36,531 nt of DNA from SIG440 sp045592585. Lineage in GTDB: Bacteria > Bacillota > Clostridia > Monoglobales > Monoglobaceae. Numbering within the stretch: the first letter of the stretch is position 1; each line of letters opens with the position of its first letter. Of this stretch, positions 1-8,034 are shown one piece after another. The notes beneath the pieces are model-generated. The model ran no database searches and was not told where the DNA came from. It saw only the letters and a program-made list of their open reading frames with translations. The translations under genes were made by a program, and so were the position numbers. The DNA is taken from contig JAZNVB010000097.1 of NCBI GenBank assembly GCA_045592585.1, forward strand, positions 1 to 36,531, read 5' to 3'.

Positions 1-2
1 GA

Positions 3-1349
3 TTTGACGACGGACCTGTGCTTGATATTGATGACCTTCGGGCAAAAACAAATCACAACAAAAAAGTAGTGATTGCAGGCAGTGGCCCTTGTGGGTTGTT
101 TGCTGCATACATTTTAGCATATTGCGGTGTAGCGGTGACAATTCTTGAAAGAGGGGCGGATGTAGACCGCAGAACGGCGGCCGTTGAAAGGTTCTGGAAA
201 TATGGCACGCTTGACCGTGATACCAACATTCAGTTTGGCGAAGGTGGAGCAGGAACTTTTTCTGACGGCAAGCTTAATACCCGGATTGGCGACCCTTTGC
301 AGAGGTTTGTTCTTGAAACCTTTGTCAAATGCGGTGCACCGGCAGAAATTCTTTATCAGGCAAAACCGCATATAGGGACAGATTATTTAAAAATATGCGT
401 AAAGAATCTCCGAAAAGAGATTGAAGGGCTTGGTGGCAAGGTTTTGTTTAACTCCTGTATGACAGATGTTGATATACGGGATGGCAGAGTAGTTGGTGTT
501 AAAGTCAATAACTCAACTTATATTGAATGTGACGTTCTGATTGCCGCACTTGGACACAGCAGTCGCGACACCTATGAAATGTTGCACCAACGCGGCGTTA
601 AAATGGAACAAAAACCCTTTGCGGCAGGTGTCAGAATTGAACACAGCCGTGAATTTATAAACAAAATGCAGTATGGAGATTATGCTGACTTTAAGCATCT
701 TCCAACGGCAGATTACCGTCTTGCATACAATGGCGAAAGCAGAAGTTGTTATAGTTTTTGTATGTGTCCCGGCGGCGTAGTGGTAAATGCATCCTCCGAG
801 CCAGGTCATCTGGTGGTTAACGGTATGAGTTATCATCACCGTATGGCAGAAAATTCAAACAGTGCCCTTGTTGTAACTGTCAGACCCGAAGATTATGAAG
901 GCGACTCGCCTTTGGCAGGCGTGGAATTTCAAAGACGGTACGAGGCACTGGCATATAAAACGGCAGAGGGTAAAGGCCCTGTGCAGCTTGCGGCAGACTT
1001 TGTAAAGAATAAATCATCCCATAGGTTTAATGGCGTTAACCCGTCTTTTACGGGCGAAACCGAATTTGTTGATTTAAGGGCATGTTTGCCGGGATTTATA
1101 GCTGATACATTAAAGGCAGGTCTTCAAGATTTTGACCGCAAAATAAAAGGTTTTGCCGGAAATGGTGCTATCCTTACGGGTGTTGAAATGCGAACCTCTG
1201 CACCACTTCGCATAGTGCGTGATGCAAGCTTTGAAAGTGTCAGCCATAAGGGGCTTTTCCCTGCAGGCGAGGGCGCAGGCTATGCAGGCGGAATTATGAG
1301 TGCCGCCATTGATGGTATCAGGACGGCAATACAAATAACACAAAGATAA
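3..1349 (+). CDS. FAD-dependent oxidoreductase (COG2509-type), 5'-truncated
   Basis: The reading frame is open to the window edge, and the first possible start (GTG at 18) has no ribosome binding site, so the true start probably lies upstream. Members of this family usually carry an N-terminal extension before the FAD domain, and only its tail is visible. The dinucleotide-binding motif GSGPCG (78-95) follows a beta strand, with the ribose-binding acid of ILERG downstream. A conserved block, QFGEGGAGTFSDGKL, follows (around 231-275). The C-terminal FAD segment AGEGAGYAGGIMSAA lies near 1260-1310. The family is annotated as NAD(P)/FAD-dependent dehydrogenase of unknown substrate. It is probably a cytosolic flavoprotein, as no signal peptide or membrane helix is seen. 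The gap to ychF is 26 bases, so co-transcription is likely. Confidence 0.85.
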   Translation, partial: FDDGPVLDIDDLRAKTNHNKKVVIAGSGPCGLFAAYILAYCGVAVTILERGADVDRRTAAVERFWKYGTLDRDTNIQFGEGGAGTFSDGKLNTRIGDPLQRFVLETFVKCGAPAEILYQAKPHIGTDYLKICVKNLRKEIEGLGGKVLFNSCMTDVDIRDGRVVGVKVNNSTYIECDVLIAALGHSSRDTYEMLHQRGVKMEQKPFAAGVRIEHSREFINKMQYGDYADFKHLPTADYRLAYNGESRSCYSFCMCPGGVVVNASSEPGHLVVNGMSYHHRMAENSNSALVVTVRPEDYEGDSPLAGVEFQRRYEALAYKTAEGKGPVQLAADFVKNKSSHRFNGVNPSFTGETEFVDLRACLPGFIADTLKAGLQDFDRKIKGFAGNGAILTGVEMRTSAPLRIVRDASFESVSHKGLFPAGEGAGYAGGIMSAAIDGIRTAIQITQR

Positions 1350-1375
1350 AATAAAACAGAAAGGTTTTTTAGATT

Positions 1376-2473
1376 ATGAAACTTGGTATACTTGGACTTC
1401 CTAATGTAGGAAAAAGTACTCTTTTTAATGCAATCACACAGGCGGGGGCCGAATCTGCAAACTACCCCTTTTGTACAATAGAACCCAATGTTGGTACTGT
1501 TGCAGTACCTGATAGCCGACTGGATAAACTTGCCGAGATGTATGACCCCGACAAGGTTACTCCTGCGGTGATTGAATTTGTAGATATTGCGGGGCTTGTT
1601 AAGGGTGCCAGCAAGGGCGAAGGCCTTGGAAATAAGTTCCTTGCCAACATTCGTGAGGTAGATGCGCTTGTTCACGTTGTTCGTGCCTTTGATGACACAA
1701 ATATTGTTCACGTTGAGGGGAGCATTGACCCAATCCGTGATATTGAAACTATAAATTTTGAACTTATATTCTCTGACCTTGAGATTATTGCAAGGCGTAT
1801 TGAACGTCTTAAAAAACAGCTTAAAGGAGGAGATAAAAAATATCAGGTTGAGATTGATTTCCTTGAGGGTTTAAGCGCACAGCTTGAAAAAGGCATCAGT
1901 GCCCGTGCTCTTGAGTTTACCGATGATGAACGTGAGATGCTCAAAGAGGTTTCTCTGCTGAGCCTAAAGCCTGTAATCTATGCGGCCAATGTAGCAGAGG
2001 ACGATTATGCAAAGCCCGCAGGCGAAAACGCTTACGTTACAAAAATTGCCGAGTTTGCTGCTACCGAAAAATCAGAGGTTATGGTTGTTTCTGCAAGAAT
2101 TGAAGAAGAAATTGCGGAGCTTGATAAGGACGAAAAAATGATGTTTCTTGAAGAACTGGGTGCAGAAGAGTCCGGTCTTGATAAACTGATACGAGCAAGC
2201 TACAAGCTTCTTGGCTTGATAAGCTACCTTACAGCAGGCAAGCCTGAGGTTAGAGCGTGGACAATAACCAAGGGTATGAAGGCTCCACAGGCGGCAGGTA
2301 AAATTCATACCGATTTTGAACGTGGCTTTATCCGTGCCGAGGTTGTAGCATATAATGATCTTATGGAAAACGGAAGTATGGCAGCGGCAAAGGAAAAAGG
2401 TCTTGTCAGAAGCGAAGGCAAGGAATATGTTGTAGAAGACGGGGATATAATCCTGTTTAGATTCAATGTTTAA
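1376..2473 (+). CDS. ychF: YchF/OLA1-family redox-regulated ATPase
   Basis: This 365-residue protein has the usual length of the family. The P-loop GLPNVGKST is at residues 7-15, the switch region DIAGLVKGASKGEGLG starts at residue 70, and the base-specificity motif is NVAE rather than NKxD, as known for this ATP-preferring branch of the Obg GTPases. The C-terminal part (about residues 280-365) matches the TGS domain, ending in EDGDIILFRFNV. Known family members associate with ribosomes and respond to oxidative stress. The ATG is preceded by an AGAAAGG ribosome site. The stop is followed at once by the ribosome site of the next gene, which indicates an operon. Confidence 0.96.
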   Translation: MKLGILGLPNVGKSTLFNAITQAGAESANYPFCTIEPNVGTVAVPDSRLDKLAEMYDPDKVTPAVIEFVDIAGLVKGASKGEGLGNKFLANIREVDALVHVVRAFDDTNIVHVEGSIDPIRDIETINFELIFSDLEIIARRIERLKKQLKGGDKKYQVEIDFLEGLSAQLEKGISARALEFTDDEREMLKEVSLLSLKPVIYAANVAEDDYAKPAGENAYVTKIAEFAATEKSEVMVVSARIEEEIAELDKDEKMMFLEELGAEESGLDKLIRASYKLLGLISYLTAGKPEVRAWTITKGMKAPQAAGKIHTDFERGFIRAEVVAYNDLMENGSMAAAKEKGLVRSEGKEYVVEDGDIILFRFNV

Positions 2474-2493
2474 TATTGGAAGGAGAAAAAGAT

Positions 2494-2766
2494 ATGGATT
2501 TTTTGTCGAATGTAAAGAAGATGTTTAAGGACACAAGCAAAACAGTTGCTAAGAAGACCGGTGAACTGGTTGAAACCTCAAAGACCAAGTATGGTATTTA
2601 CGACGTGAAGAATGACATTGAGAAGGTATATACCGAAATTGGTCGTGAAATTTATGATGCATATCGTGATGACAGAAATGCTGCAGAATTCATTGAAGAA
2701 AAGTGCAACGAAATTGATGCTTTGGTTGAAAAAATGGAAACACTTAAATCACAGTTGGAAAAATAA
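2494..2766 (+). CDS. Small coiled-coil protein of unknown function
   Basis: The product is 90 residues, hydrophilic and strongly helical, rich in Lys and Glu. It opens with MDFLSNVKKMFKDTSKTVAKKTGEL and continues with a heptad-like Glu/Lys segment ending in ETLKSQLEK. It has no cysteine pair, membrane helix or signal peptide. I chose ATG 2494 because AAGGAG (2480-2485) sits 8 bases upstream; the in-frame TTG at 2476 lies before that site and is rejected. The N-terminal pattern (short amphipathic start, then VAKKTGE..., then a long helix) resembles small clostridial proteins usually annotated as hypothetical. It lies between ychF and cmk, 20 bases before cmk. The function is unknown. Confidence 0.75.
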   Translation: MDFLSNVKKMFKDTSKTVAKKTGELVETSKTKYGIYDVKNDIEKVYTEIGREIYDAYRDDRNAAEFIEEKCNEIDALVEKMETLKSQLEK

Positions 2767-2786
2767 TTTGCAAAGGAGACAACTTT

Positions 2787-3467
2787 ATGTCTACATTTAA
2801 GGTTGCAATCGATGGGCCTGCCGGTGCAGGAAAAAGCACAATAGCCAAGGCGGCGGCGGCAAAAATGCATCTTGTTTATATTGATACGGGTGCCATGTTC
2901 CGTGCTATCGGCTTGGGCTGTATTCGTGCAGGACTTAATCCCAATACCGATATTGAAAAGATAATAGAAATGCTACCGTCTATGAAAATCAACATTTCAC
3001 ATGGTGAAAACGGTCAGGAAATTTTTCTCAACGGCGAGAATGTTTCAGCGGAAATCCGTATGCCACAGGTTTCGGTTGCGGCGTCGGATGTTTCAAAAAT
3101 ACCTGAGGTAAGGCAAAAACTGCTGATGCTCCAGCGGGAAATTGCTCAAAAGACCGATGTTATTATGGACGGCAGGGATATAGGTACTGTTGTTCTGCCT
3201 GATGCAAAGCTTAAGATTTTTCTTACTGCATCGGTTGAAGAACGTGCAATGAGAAGATACAGAGAATTGGTTGAAAAGGGTGTAGAGTGCAATTTTGACG
3301 AGGTTAAGGCTGATATGGAATACCGTGACAAAAACGATTCTCAGCGTGAGATTGCTCCTCTTAAACCCGCAGAAGACGGTGTAATTGTTGACACAACGGG
3401 AAAAAACCTTCAGGAATCTGTTGATATGGTTCTGGAATTGATAAACGAAAGAAGAACAGAGCAATGA
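2787..3467 (+). CDS. cmk: Cytidylate kinase
   Basis: The enzyme phosphorylates CMP and dCMP with ATP in pyrimidine nucleotide salvage and synthesis. At 226 residues it has the family length. The P-loop DGPAGAGKST is at residues 9-18. Next come the NMP-binding segment DTGAMFRAIG, the DGRDIGTVVLPDA block that recognises cytosine nucleotides, and the LID region with RYRE and RDKNDSQRE. The start has an AAAGGAG ribosome site. It overlaps plsC by 4 bases (ATGA), so the two are translationally coupled. cmk-plsC-ispH/rpsA is a well-known clostridial order. Confidence 0.97.
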   Translation: MSTFKVAIDGPAGAGKSTIAKAAAAKMHLVYIDTGAMFRAIGLGCIRAGLNPNTDIEKIIEMLPSMKINISHGENGQEIFLNGENVSAEIRMPQVSVAASDVSKIPEVRQKLLMLQREIAQKTDVIMDGRDIGTVVLPDAKLKIFLTASVEERAMRRYRELVEKGVECNFDEVKADMEYRDKNDSQREIAPLKPAEDGVIVDTTGKNLQESVDMVLELINERRTEQ

Positions 3468-4066
3468 AAAAGTTTATATTGAAGTTAGTCAGAGGCCTTT
3501 ACCGGTTTTTGTTCAGAATAGAAATCGAGGGATTGGAAAATATCCCCAAAGATAAAAATTTTCTTGTTATACCCAACCATATCAGTAATTTTGACCCACC
3601 ATTGATTGCAGCATTTTTGCCTGTTGATGGTATGGCTTATATGGCAAAGGAAAGTCTTTTCAAGATTCCGGTTGTAGCAAGTGTTATCAAAGCCTTTGGT
3701 GCATTTCCGGTGAAGCGTCGCGGCAATGATATGGCAGCTGTGAAGCTTGCAATTAAAATCCTTAAAGATGGTAAGTGTCTTACCATGTTCCCCGAAGGTA
3801 AAAGGGTTAAAACTCCCGGAGTGTTGGGCGAGGGCAAACAGGGCGCTGCTATGATTGCGGCCAAGGCCGGAGTGGGCTTTTTGCCGGTTGGAATAGACAC
3901 AGATTATAAACTCTGCGGCAAGGTAAAACTTACTGTGGGAGAGTACATAGATTTTTCGGAGTATCATGATAAAAAGCTGAATTCCGAAGCTCTTCAGCAG
4001 GTTACAAATGAACTGCTGATGCCAAAAATTGCACAACTTGCAGGAGCAAAAGTATATGGAAATTAA
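3464..4066 (+). CDS. plsC: 1-acyl-sn-glycerol-3-phosphate acyltransferase
   Basis: PlsC transfers an acyl group to lysophosphatidic acid to make phosphatidic acid at the inner face of the membrane. The catalytic NHxxxxD box reads NHISNFD (residues 38-44), and the glycerol-phosphate-binding FPEGKR is at 109-114. A preceding AKESLFKIP motif and a GxxxG-type GVLGEGKQGAAMIA segment also fit. The length of 200 residues is typical for the short Gram-positive form. The N-terminus (residues 1-20) is basic and amphipathic rather than a full transmembrane helix. The gene starts inside the end of cmk and overlaps the ispH fusion by 11 bases. Confidence 0.94.
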   Translation: MKKFILKLVRGLYRFLFRIEIEGLENIPKDKNFLVIPNHISNFDPPLIAAFLPVDGMAYMAKESLFKIPVVASVIKAFGAFPVKRRGNDMAAVKLAIKILKDGKCLTMFPEGKRVKTPGVLGEGKQGAAMIAAKAGVGFLPVGIDTDYKLCGKVKLTVGEYIDFSEYHDKKLNSEALQQVTNELLMPKIAQLAGAKVYGN

Positions 4067-6341
4067 AATTGCCGATAAGGCGGGATTTTGTTTTGGTGTA
4101 GACCGTGCGGTGAAAATTGCTTATGATACAGCAAAGGCGGGTGGCAAAAACATTTGCACCTACGGTATGCTGATACACAACAATGGTGTAACTGCCGAGC
4201 TGGAGGACATGGGGGTTTGCTGTATTGAAAATATAGAAGATATTCCCAATGATTCTGTGGTGATAATACGTGCCCACGGAATATCCGAGGCCGAGCAAAA
4301 TGTTCTTGCCGGGAAAAATGCACAGATAATTGACGCGACCTGCCCTTTTGTTAAACGAATTCACAATATTGTGAAGGAGGAATATTCAAAAGGTCGGCAG
4401 ATTGTGATTGCGGGTGATAAAAATCATCCTGAAGTTAAGGGCATAAACGGATGGTGCAAAAACACTGCAATCATAATCGGTGCGGATGAAAATTATGACG
4501 AAATTCTGCAAAAAAATGACGAAATTTCCATAAGTTTAGTGGCTCAGACCACCATGCGAAAAGAAAAAGTAAAAAAAATTCAAAATTTTTTAAAAAAACA
4601 TTTTACAAATGCAGAATTTTTTGATACAATATGTAGTGCGACCGAAGAAAGGCAACAAGCAGCAAAAAAACTTTCTGAGGAATGTGACGTAATGTTTGTG
4701 TTTGGCGGCAAAAACAGTTCAAATACGCAAAAGCTTTATGAGATTTGTTGTGAGAGTTGTGCTGACACATATAAAGTTGAAAATGCAAAAGAATTAAATG
4801 AGCTTGCTCATTTGTTAAAAAATAATAAAATAAAAAAAGTAGGCATTACCGCCGGAGCATCAACTCCGGATAAGGTAATCAAGGAGGCAAAATTAACCAT
4901 GGCGGAAATTACAAATGAAATGAACTTTGCAGAGGCATTGGAAGAAACTTTAAAGCCCTTAACAACAGGCGATATTGTTAAAGGTGTAGTTATCGGAATT
5001 ACCCCTACAGAGGTACAGGTGGACATTGACGGTAAGTATGACGGCGTTATCCCCGCAAACGAGATGACAAACGATCCTTCAGCAGACCTTAAGTCTTTGG
5101 TAAAGGTTGGCGACGAGGTTGACGTTTTTGTTGTTCACGTTAGCGACCGTGACGGCGTCGTTACACTTTCAAAGAAGAAAATCGATGCAGAGAAGGGCTT
5201 GCAGGAGCTTCGTGAAGATTTCGAAGCAGGCACCGTTTTAAACGGCAGAATTGTAGAGCTTGTTAAGGGCGGTATTGTTACCATCGCAAAGGGTATCAGG
5301 GTATTTATCCCTGCATCTGAGGCTGCAGAACGTTTTATTGAAGATCTCGGTTCACTTCTTAACACCGAAGTTTCATTTAGAATCATAAAGATGGATAAAG
5401 ACCGCAGAGGTCGTCTGAGAGTAGTTGGTTCAATCAAGACGGTTGCAAAAGAACTCAGCGCTAAAAAGGCAGAAGAATTCTGGGCAGCAGCAGAAGTTAA
5501 CAAGAAGTATACAGGTACAGTTAAGTCACTTACCAAGTTTGGTGCATTTATTGACCTTGGTGGTATTGACGGCTTGATTCATATTTCTGAACTTTCAGAC
5601 GCACGCATTAACCATCCGTCAGAAGTGGTTAAGGTTGGCGACTCTATTGAAGTATATATTAAGGATATGGACAAGGAAACAGGTAAGATTTCTCTTGTTA
5701 AGGAGCTTGAAGCTGACAAGAAGGCAAGAGAGGCTGCTTTCTGGGCATCACTTGAAGTTGGTAAGACATACACAGGCACAGTTAAGTCAATTACTGCATT
5801 CGGTGCATTTGTTGACCTTGGCGGTGTAGACGGTCTTGTTCACGTTTCAGAACTTTCATGGGCAAGAATTAAGCATCCGTCTGAGGTAGTTGCTGTTGGC
5901 GACACTCTTGAGGTTTATATCAAGGAAGTTGATGCAGAGGCAAAGAAGATTTCTCTTGGCTACAAGAAGGAAGAAGACAGCCCCTGGTACCAGGCTACAA
6001 AAGACCTTAAGGTTGGCGACAACATCAAGTGTAAGGTTGTTCGCATTCTGCCTTTTGGTGCATTTGCAGAAGTTGCACCTTTTGTAGATGGTCTTATCCA
6101 TATTTCACAGATTGCAAACACAAGAATTGAAAAGCCGTCTGATGTTCTTAACATTGGTGATGAAGTTGAAGTTCAGGTTACTGAAATCAACAACGATACA
6201 AAGCAGATTGGTCTTTCAAGAAAGGTTCTTCTTCCTGACTATGTAGCAGAAGCTGAAAAGGTTGAGGAAGAAGCTGCAGCAGACGAATCATATACAGAGG
6301 AAGGCTCATTTACTCTGGGCGACATTCTTGACGCTGAATAA
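4056..6341 (+). CDS. ispH: IspH (HMBPP reductase) fused to ribosomal protein S1
   Basis: The product is 761 residues from ATG 4056; the CAGGAG site at 4041-4046 supports this start over the TTG at 4029. Residues 1-281 are IspH, the last step of the MEP isoprenoid pathway. They carry the three Fe-S cysteines C12, C96 and C193 and the active-site H41, H74, H124 and E126 in their normal contexts (GFCFGV, RAHG, NHPE). Residues 305-722 hold five S1/OB-fold repeats (about 305-373, 392-460, 484-547, 570-634, 653-722). The second repeat is divergent; the third and fourth are near copies, with GAF(I/V)DLGG(I/V)DGL(I/V)H shared. The acidic C-tail ends in SFTLGDILDAE. Codon choice differs by eye: the IspH half is A-rich, the S1 half looks like a highly expressed gene. 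IspH-S1 fusions are known in Clostridia. S1 helps mRNA binding on the 30S subunit. Confidence 0.96.
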   Translation: MEIKIADKAGFCFGVDRAVKIAYDTAKAGGKNICTYGMLIHNNGVTAELEDMGVCCIENIEDIPNDSVVIIRAHGISEAEQNVLAGKNAQIIDATCPFVKRIHNIVKEEYSKGRQIVIAGDKNHPEVKGINGWCKNTAIIIGADENYDEILQKNDEISISLVAQTTMRKEKVKKIQNFLKKHFTNAEFFDTICSATEERQQAAKKLSEECDVMFVFGGKNSSNTQKLYEICCESCADTYKVENAKELNELAHLLKNNKIKKVGITAGASTPDKVIKEAKLTMAEITNEMNFAEALEETLKPLTTGDIVKGVVIGITPTEVQVDIDGKYDGVIPANEMTNDPSADLKSLVKVGDEVDVFVVHVSDRDGVVTLSKKKIDAEKGLQELREDFEAGTVLNGRIVELVKGGIVTIAKGIRVFIPASEAAERFIEDLGSLLNTEVSFRIIKMDKDRRGRLRVVGSIKTVAKELSAKKAEEFWAAAEVNKKYTGTVKSLTKFGAFIDLGGIDGLIHISELSDARINHPSEVVKVGDSIEVYIKDMDKETGKISLVKELEADKKAREAAFWASLEVGKTYTGTVKSITAFGAFVDLGGVDGLVHVSELSWARIKHPSEVVAVGDTLEVYIKEVDAEAKKISLGYKKEEDSPWYQATKDLKVGDNIKCKVVRILPFGAFAEVAPFVDGLIHISQIANTRIEKPSDVLNIGDEVEVQVTEINNDTKQIGLSRKVLLPDYVAEAEKVEEEAAADESYTEEGSFTLGDILDAE
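4881..4901 (+). promoter_or_regulatory. Internal ribosome binding site and ATG at the IspH/S1 junction
   Basis: AAGGAGG (4881-4887) is followed 11 bases later by the in-frame ATG at 4899, codon 282 of the fusion, exactly where the IspH domain ends and the S1 part begins. A second in-frame ATG follows at 4920. A full anti-16S match is stronger than the fusion's own site (CAGGAG). I infer that free S1 (about 480 residues) could be made in addition to the fusion. Confidence 0.6.
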
Positions 6342-6359
6342 TTTTTAACTAAACTTCTA

Positions 6360-6393
6360 CTAAGGCGGTTAATCTTTGAGTTAGCCGCCTTAG
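6360..6393 (+). terminator. Hairpin terminator after ispH-rpsA
   Basis: CTAAGGCGGTTAA (6360-6372) pairs with TTAGCCGCCTTAG (6381-6393) in a 13-bp stem with one G-U pair and an 8-base loop. It begins 19 bases after the stop codon. The downstream tract is T-rich but broken by C and G (TTCTTTGAG), so it may be a leaky rather than a strong intrinsic terminator. Confidence 0.7.
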
Positions 6394-6427
6394 TTCTTTG
6401 AGAAATGTTTTTTAAAATAATCACTAT

Positions 6428-6600
6428 CGTGGAAACGGCAGAATGCCGTTTTAAGCGGAAGGAACTTTCGCAACTTTCAAGCAAACAGCTTGAAAGCCAC
6501 GTATGATTGCAACGAAGTGCCGGGAATTTGCCACGCAAATTCCTTGTCAAAACAGGGTTTCGACTCGGGAAAACATTGAAAATGTTTTCCCATACGGCAC
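6428..6600 (+). other. Tandem four-way-junction structured element before murD
   Basis: Two modules each fold into a closing helix around three hairpins. Module A: closing CGTGG/CCACG (6428-6432/6497-6501); hairpins 6433-6451 (8 bp, GAA loop), 6455-6471 (7 bp, GAA loop) and 6474-6496 (9 bp, AAACA loop). Module B: closing GTGCCG/CGGCAC (6517-6522/6595-6600); hairpins 6523-6543 (9 bp, CAC loop), 6546-6564 (7 bp with one mismatch, AGG loop) and 6567-6591 (11 bp, GAA loop). Nearly every base is paired. It contains no plausible ORF. It could be a structured RNA or murD leader, or a palindromic intergenic repeat; the strand of action is not proven because the pairing is nearly symmetric. Confidence 0.6.
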
Positions 6601-6634
6601 ATTCATTATAATCTTTTAAAAGGAGCAGAGGATT

Positions 6635-7996
6635 ATGAATGTATTTGAATATAAAAAATCCTTAAAAGATAAAAAAATTTCGGTGATTGGTGTTGGGGTA
6701 AGTAATATTCCCCTTATACGCTTTTTGATTGAGGGTGGTGCAAAGGTTACTGCCCACGACAAAAAGGATGCCGCATCTTTAGGGGATATATATACCGAAC
6801 TTTCTGCTTTAGGCACCCAATTTGTGCTGGGAGAAGATTATCTTAAAAACATTCCTGAAGGCTGTGAGGTTATCTTTAAAACCCCAGGTTTGCGGGGGGA
6901 TGTGCCCGAACTTTTGGCGGCAAAGGAAAAAGGAATTGAAGTAACCTCCGAAATGGAGTTGTTTTTTGAACTTTGTCCTTGTGAAATTATTGCAGTTACC
7001 GGCAGTGACGGCAAAACCACCACCACAACCCTCATTGGCGAAATGCTCAGGGCAGAAGGTTATACCTGTCATATTGGCGGTAATATCGGCAAGCCACTTG
7101 TTGCGGAGATTGAAAATATTAAGGAGGGCGACAAGGCGGTTCTTGAACTTTCCAGTTTTCAGCTTTTCTCAATGAGAAAAAGCCCCCGGGTTGCCGTTGT
7201 AACAAATGTAACACCCAACCATCTTGACTGGCATAAGGACTTTGATGAATATATCGAGTCAAAGAAAAATATAATGAAATATCAGGACGAAACTTCGGTT
7301 CTGGTAACAAATTTGGCAAACGATATTACAGCTAAAATCGGTCAGGAGGCAAAGGGCGAGAACCGTAGCTTCTCATCGCAGGGCAATGCGCTTGTACACT
7401 TGCAGGATGGCAGTATCCTTTATGGCGATGAAAAGATAATAGATGTTGATGATATTTTAATTCCGGGAATTCACAACGTTGAAAATTATATGGCGGCAAT
7501 TGCTGCAACAAGGGATTATGTATCAAAGGAAACGGTTGAAACTGTGGCAAAGAATTTTGGCGGGGTTCCGCACAGAATAGAGCTTGTCCGTGAGCTTGAC
7601 GGCGTCAGGTATTATAATGATTCTATTGCTAGCAGTCCTGCACGAACAACGGCAGGCCTTAACGCATTTGATGAAAAGGTAATTCTTATTGCAGGTGGCT
7701 ATGATAAAAAAATTCCCTTTGATGAGTTTGGTGCAGTTGTAAATGAACACGTTAAAAAGCTCATTCTTGTAGGGGATACCTCTGATAAAATCGAGGCTGC
7801 TGTGAAGAATGCAAAAAATTATGGCGGCTTGCCAATTTACCGCGAAAGCGAGTTTGAAGCGGCAGTTAAGACTGCCAGAGATGTTGCAGAAAAAGGCGAT
7901 GTGGTAATGCTATCACCTGCCTGTGCAAGTTTTGACTTGTTTAAAAACTTTGAGGAACGTGGCAACACGTTTAAAAACATTGTAAATAAGTTTTAA
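6635..7996 (+). CDS. murD: UDP-N-acetylmuramoyl-L-alanine--D-glutamate ligase
   Basis: MurD adds D-glutamate to UDP-MurNAc-L-Ala in cytoplasmic peptidoglycan precursor synthesis, using ATP. At 453 residues the length is typical. The N-terminal UDP-binding Rossmann part (residues 15-110) contains VIGVGVSN. The central Mur ATPase P-loop is TGSDGKTT (122-129), followed by ELSSFQL and NVTPNHLDWH. The C-terminal domain begins near GVPHRIE and contains YNDSIASSP. AAAGGAG (6618-6624) precedes the ATG by 10 bases. The gene stands alone here, not in a division and cell-wall cluster, between two terminators. I see no good sigma-A promoter immediately upstream; a TATAAT at 6607-6612 has no matching -35. 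Confidence 0.97.
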   Translation: MNVFEYKKSLKDKKISVIGVGVSNIPLIRFLIEGGAKVTAHDKKDAASLGDIYTELSALGTQFVLGEDYLKNIPEGCEVIFKTPGLRGDVPELLAAKEKGIEVTSEMELFFELCPCEIIAVTGSDGKTTTTTLIGEMLRAEGYTCHIGGNIGKPLVAEIENIKEGDKAVLELSSFQLFSMRKSPRVAVVTNVTPNHLDWHKDFDEYIESKKNIMKYQDETSVLVTNLANDITAKIGQEAKGENRSFSSQGNALVHLQDGSILYGDEKIIDVDDILIPGIHNVENYMAAIAATRDYVSKETVETVAKNFGGVPHRIELVRELDGVRYYNDSIASSPARTTAGLNAFDEKVILIAGGYDKKIPFDEFGAVVNEHVKKLILVGDTSDKIEAAVKNAKNYGGLPIYRESEFEAAVKTARDVAEKGDVVMLSPACASFDLFKNFEERGNTFKNIVNKF

Positions 7997-8000
7997 TAAA

Positions 8001-8034
8001 AAAACCGTTAATCCATTTAGTGATTGACGGTTTT
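8001..8034. terminator. Bidirectional terminator between murD and comEC
   Basis: AAAACCGTTAATC (8001-8013) pairs with GATTGACGGTTTT (8022-8034), 13 bp with one G-U pair and an 8-base loop. It is preceded by an A run and followed by T residues, so it can stop transcription from both sides. The comEC stop codon lies in the loop. Confidence 0.88.

Noticed and set aside
2476..2493. TTG start for the small coiled-coil gene
   Set aside because: It lies upstream of the AAGGAG site that clearly serves ATG 2494.
3485..4036. Long open frame (183 codons) antisense to plsC, and similar antisense frames over smc, the glycosidase and other genes
   Set aside because: They mirror strongly recognised genes, have no protein-family features and are expected by chance opposite biased codons.
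4029..4055. TTG start for the ispH fusion
   Set aside because: CAGGAG at 4041-4046 positions ribosomes at ATG 4056, and IspH proteins begin at this point.
4590..4596. A canonical -1 slippery heptamer pattern (T TTA AAA, zero frame) inside ispH, next to A7 and A8 runs
   Set aside because: The -1 frame meets a stop within about 100 bases, I found no convincing downstream stimulator, and the region is simply A-rich; IspH needs the zero frame to keep C193.
6607..6612. TATAAT as the murD promoter -10
   Set aside because: No acceptable -35 lies 16-18 bases upstream and the transcript would begin at the ribosome site.
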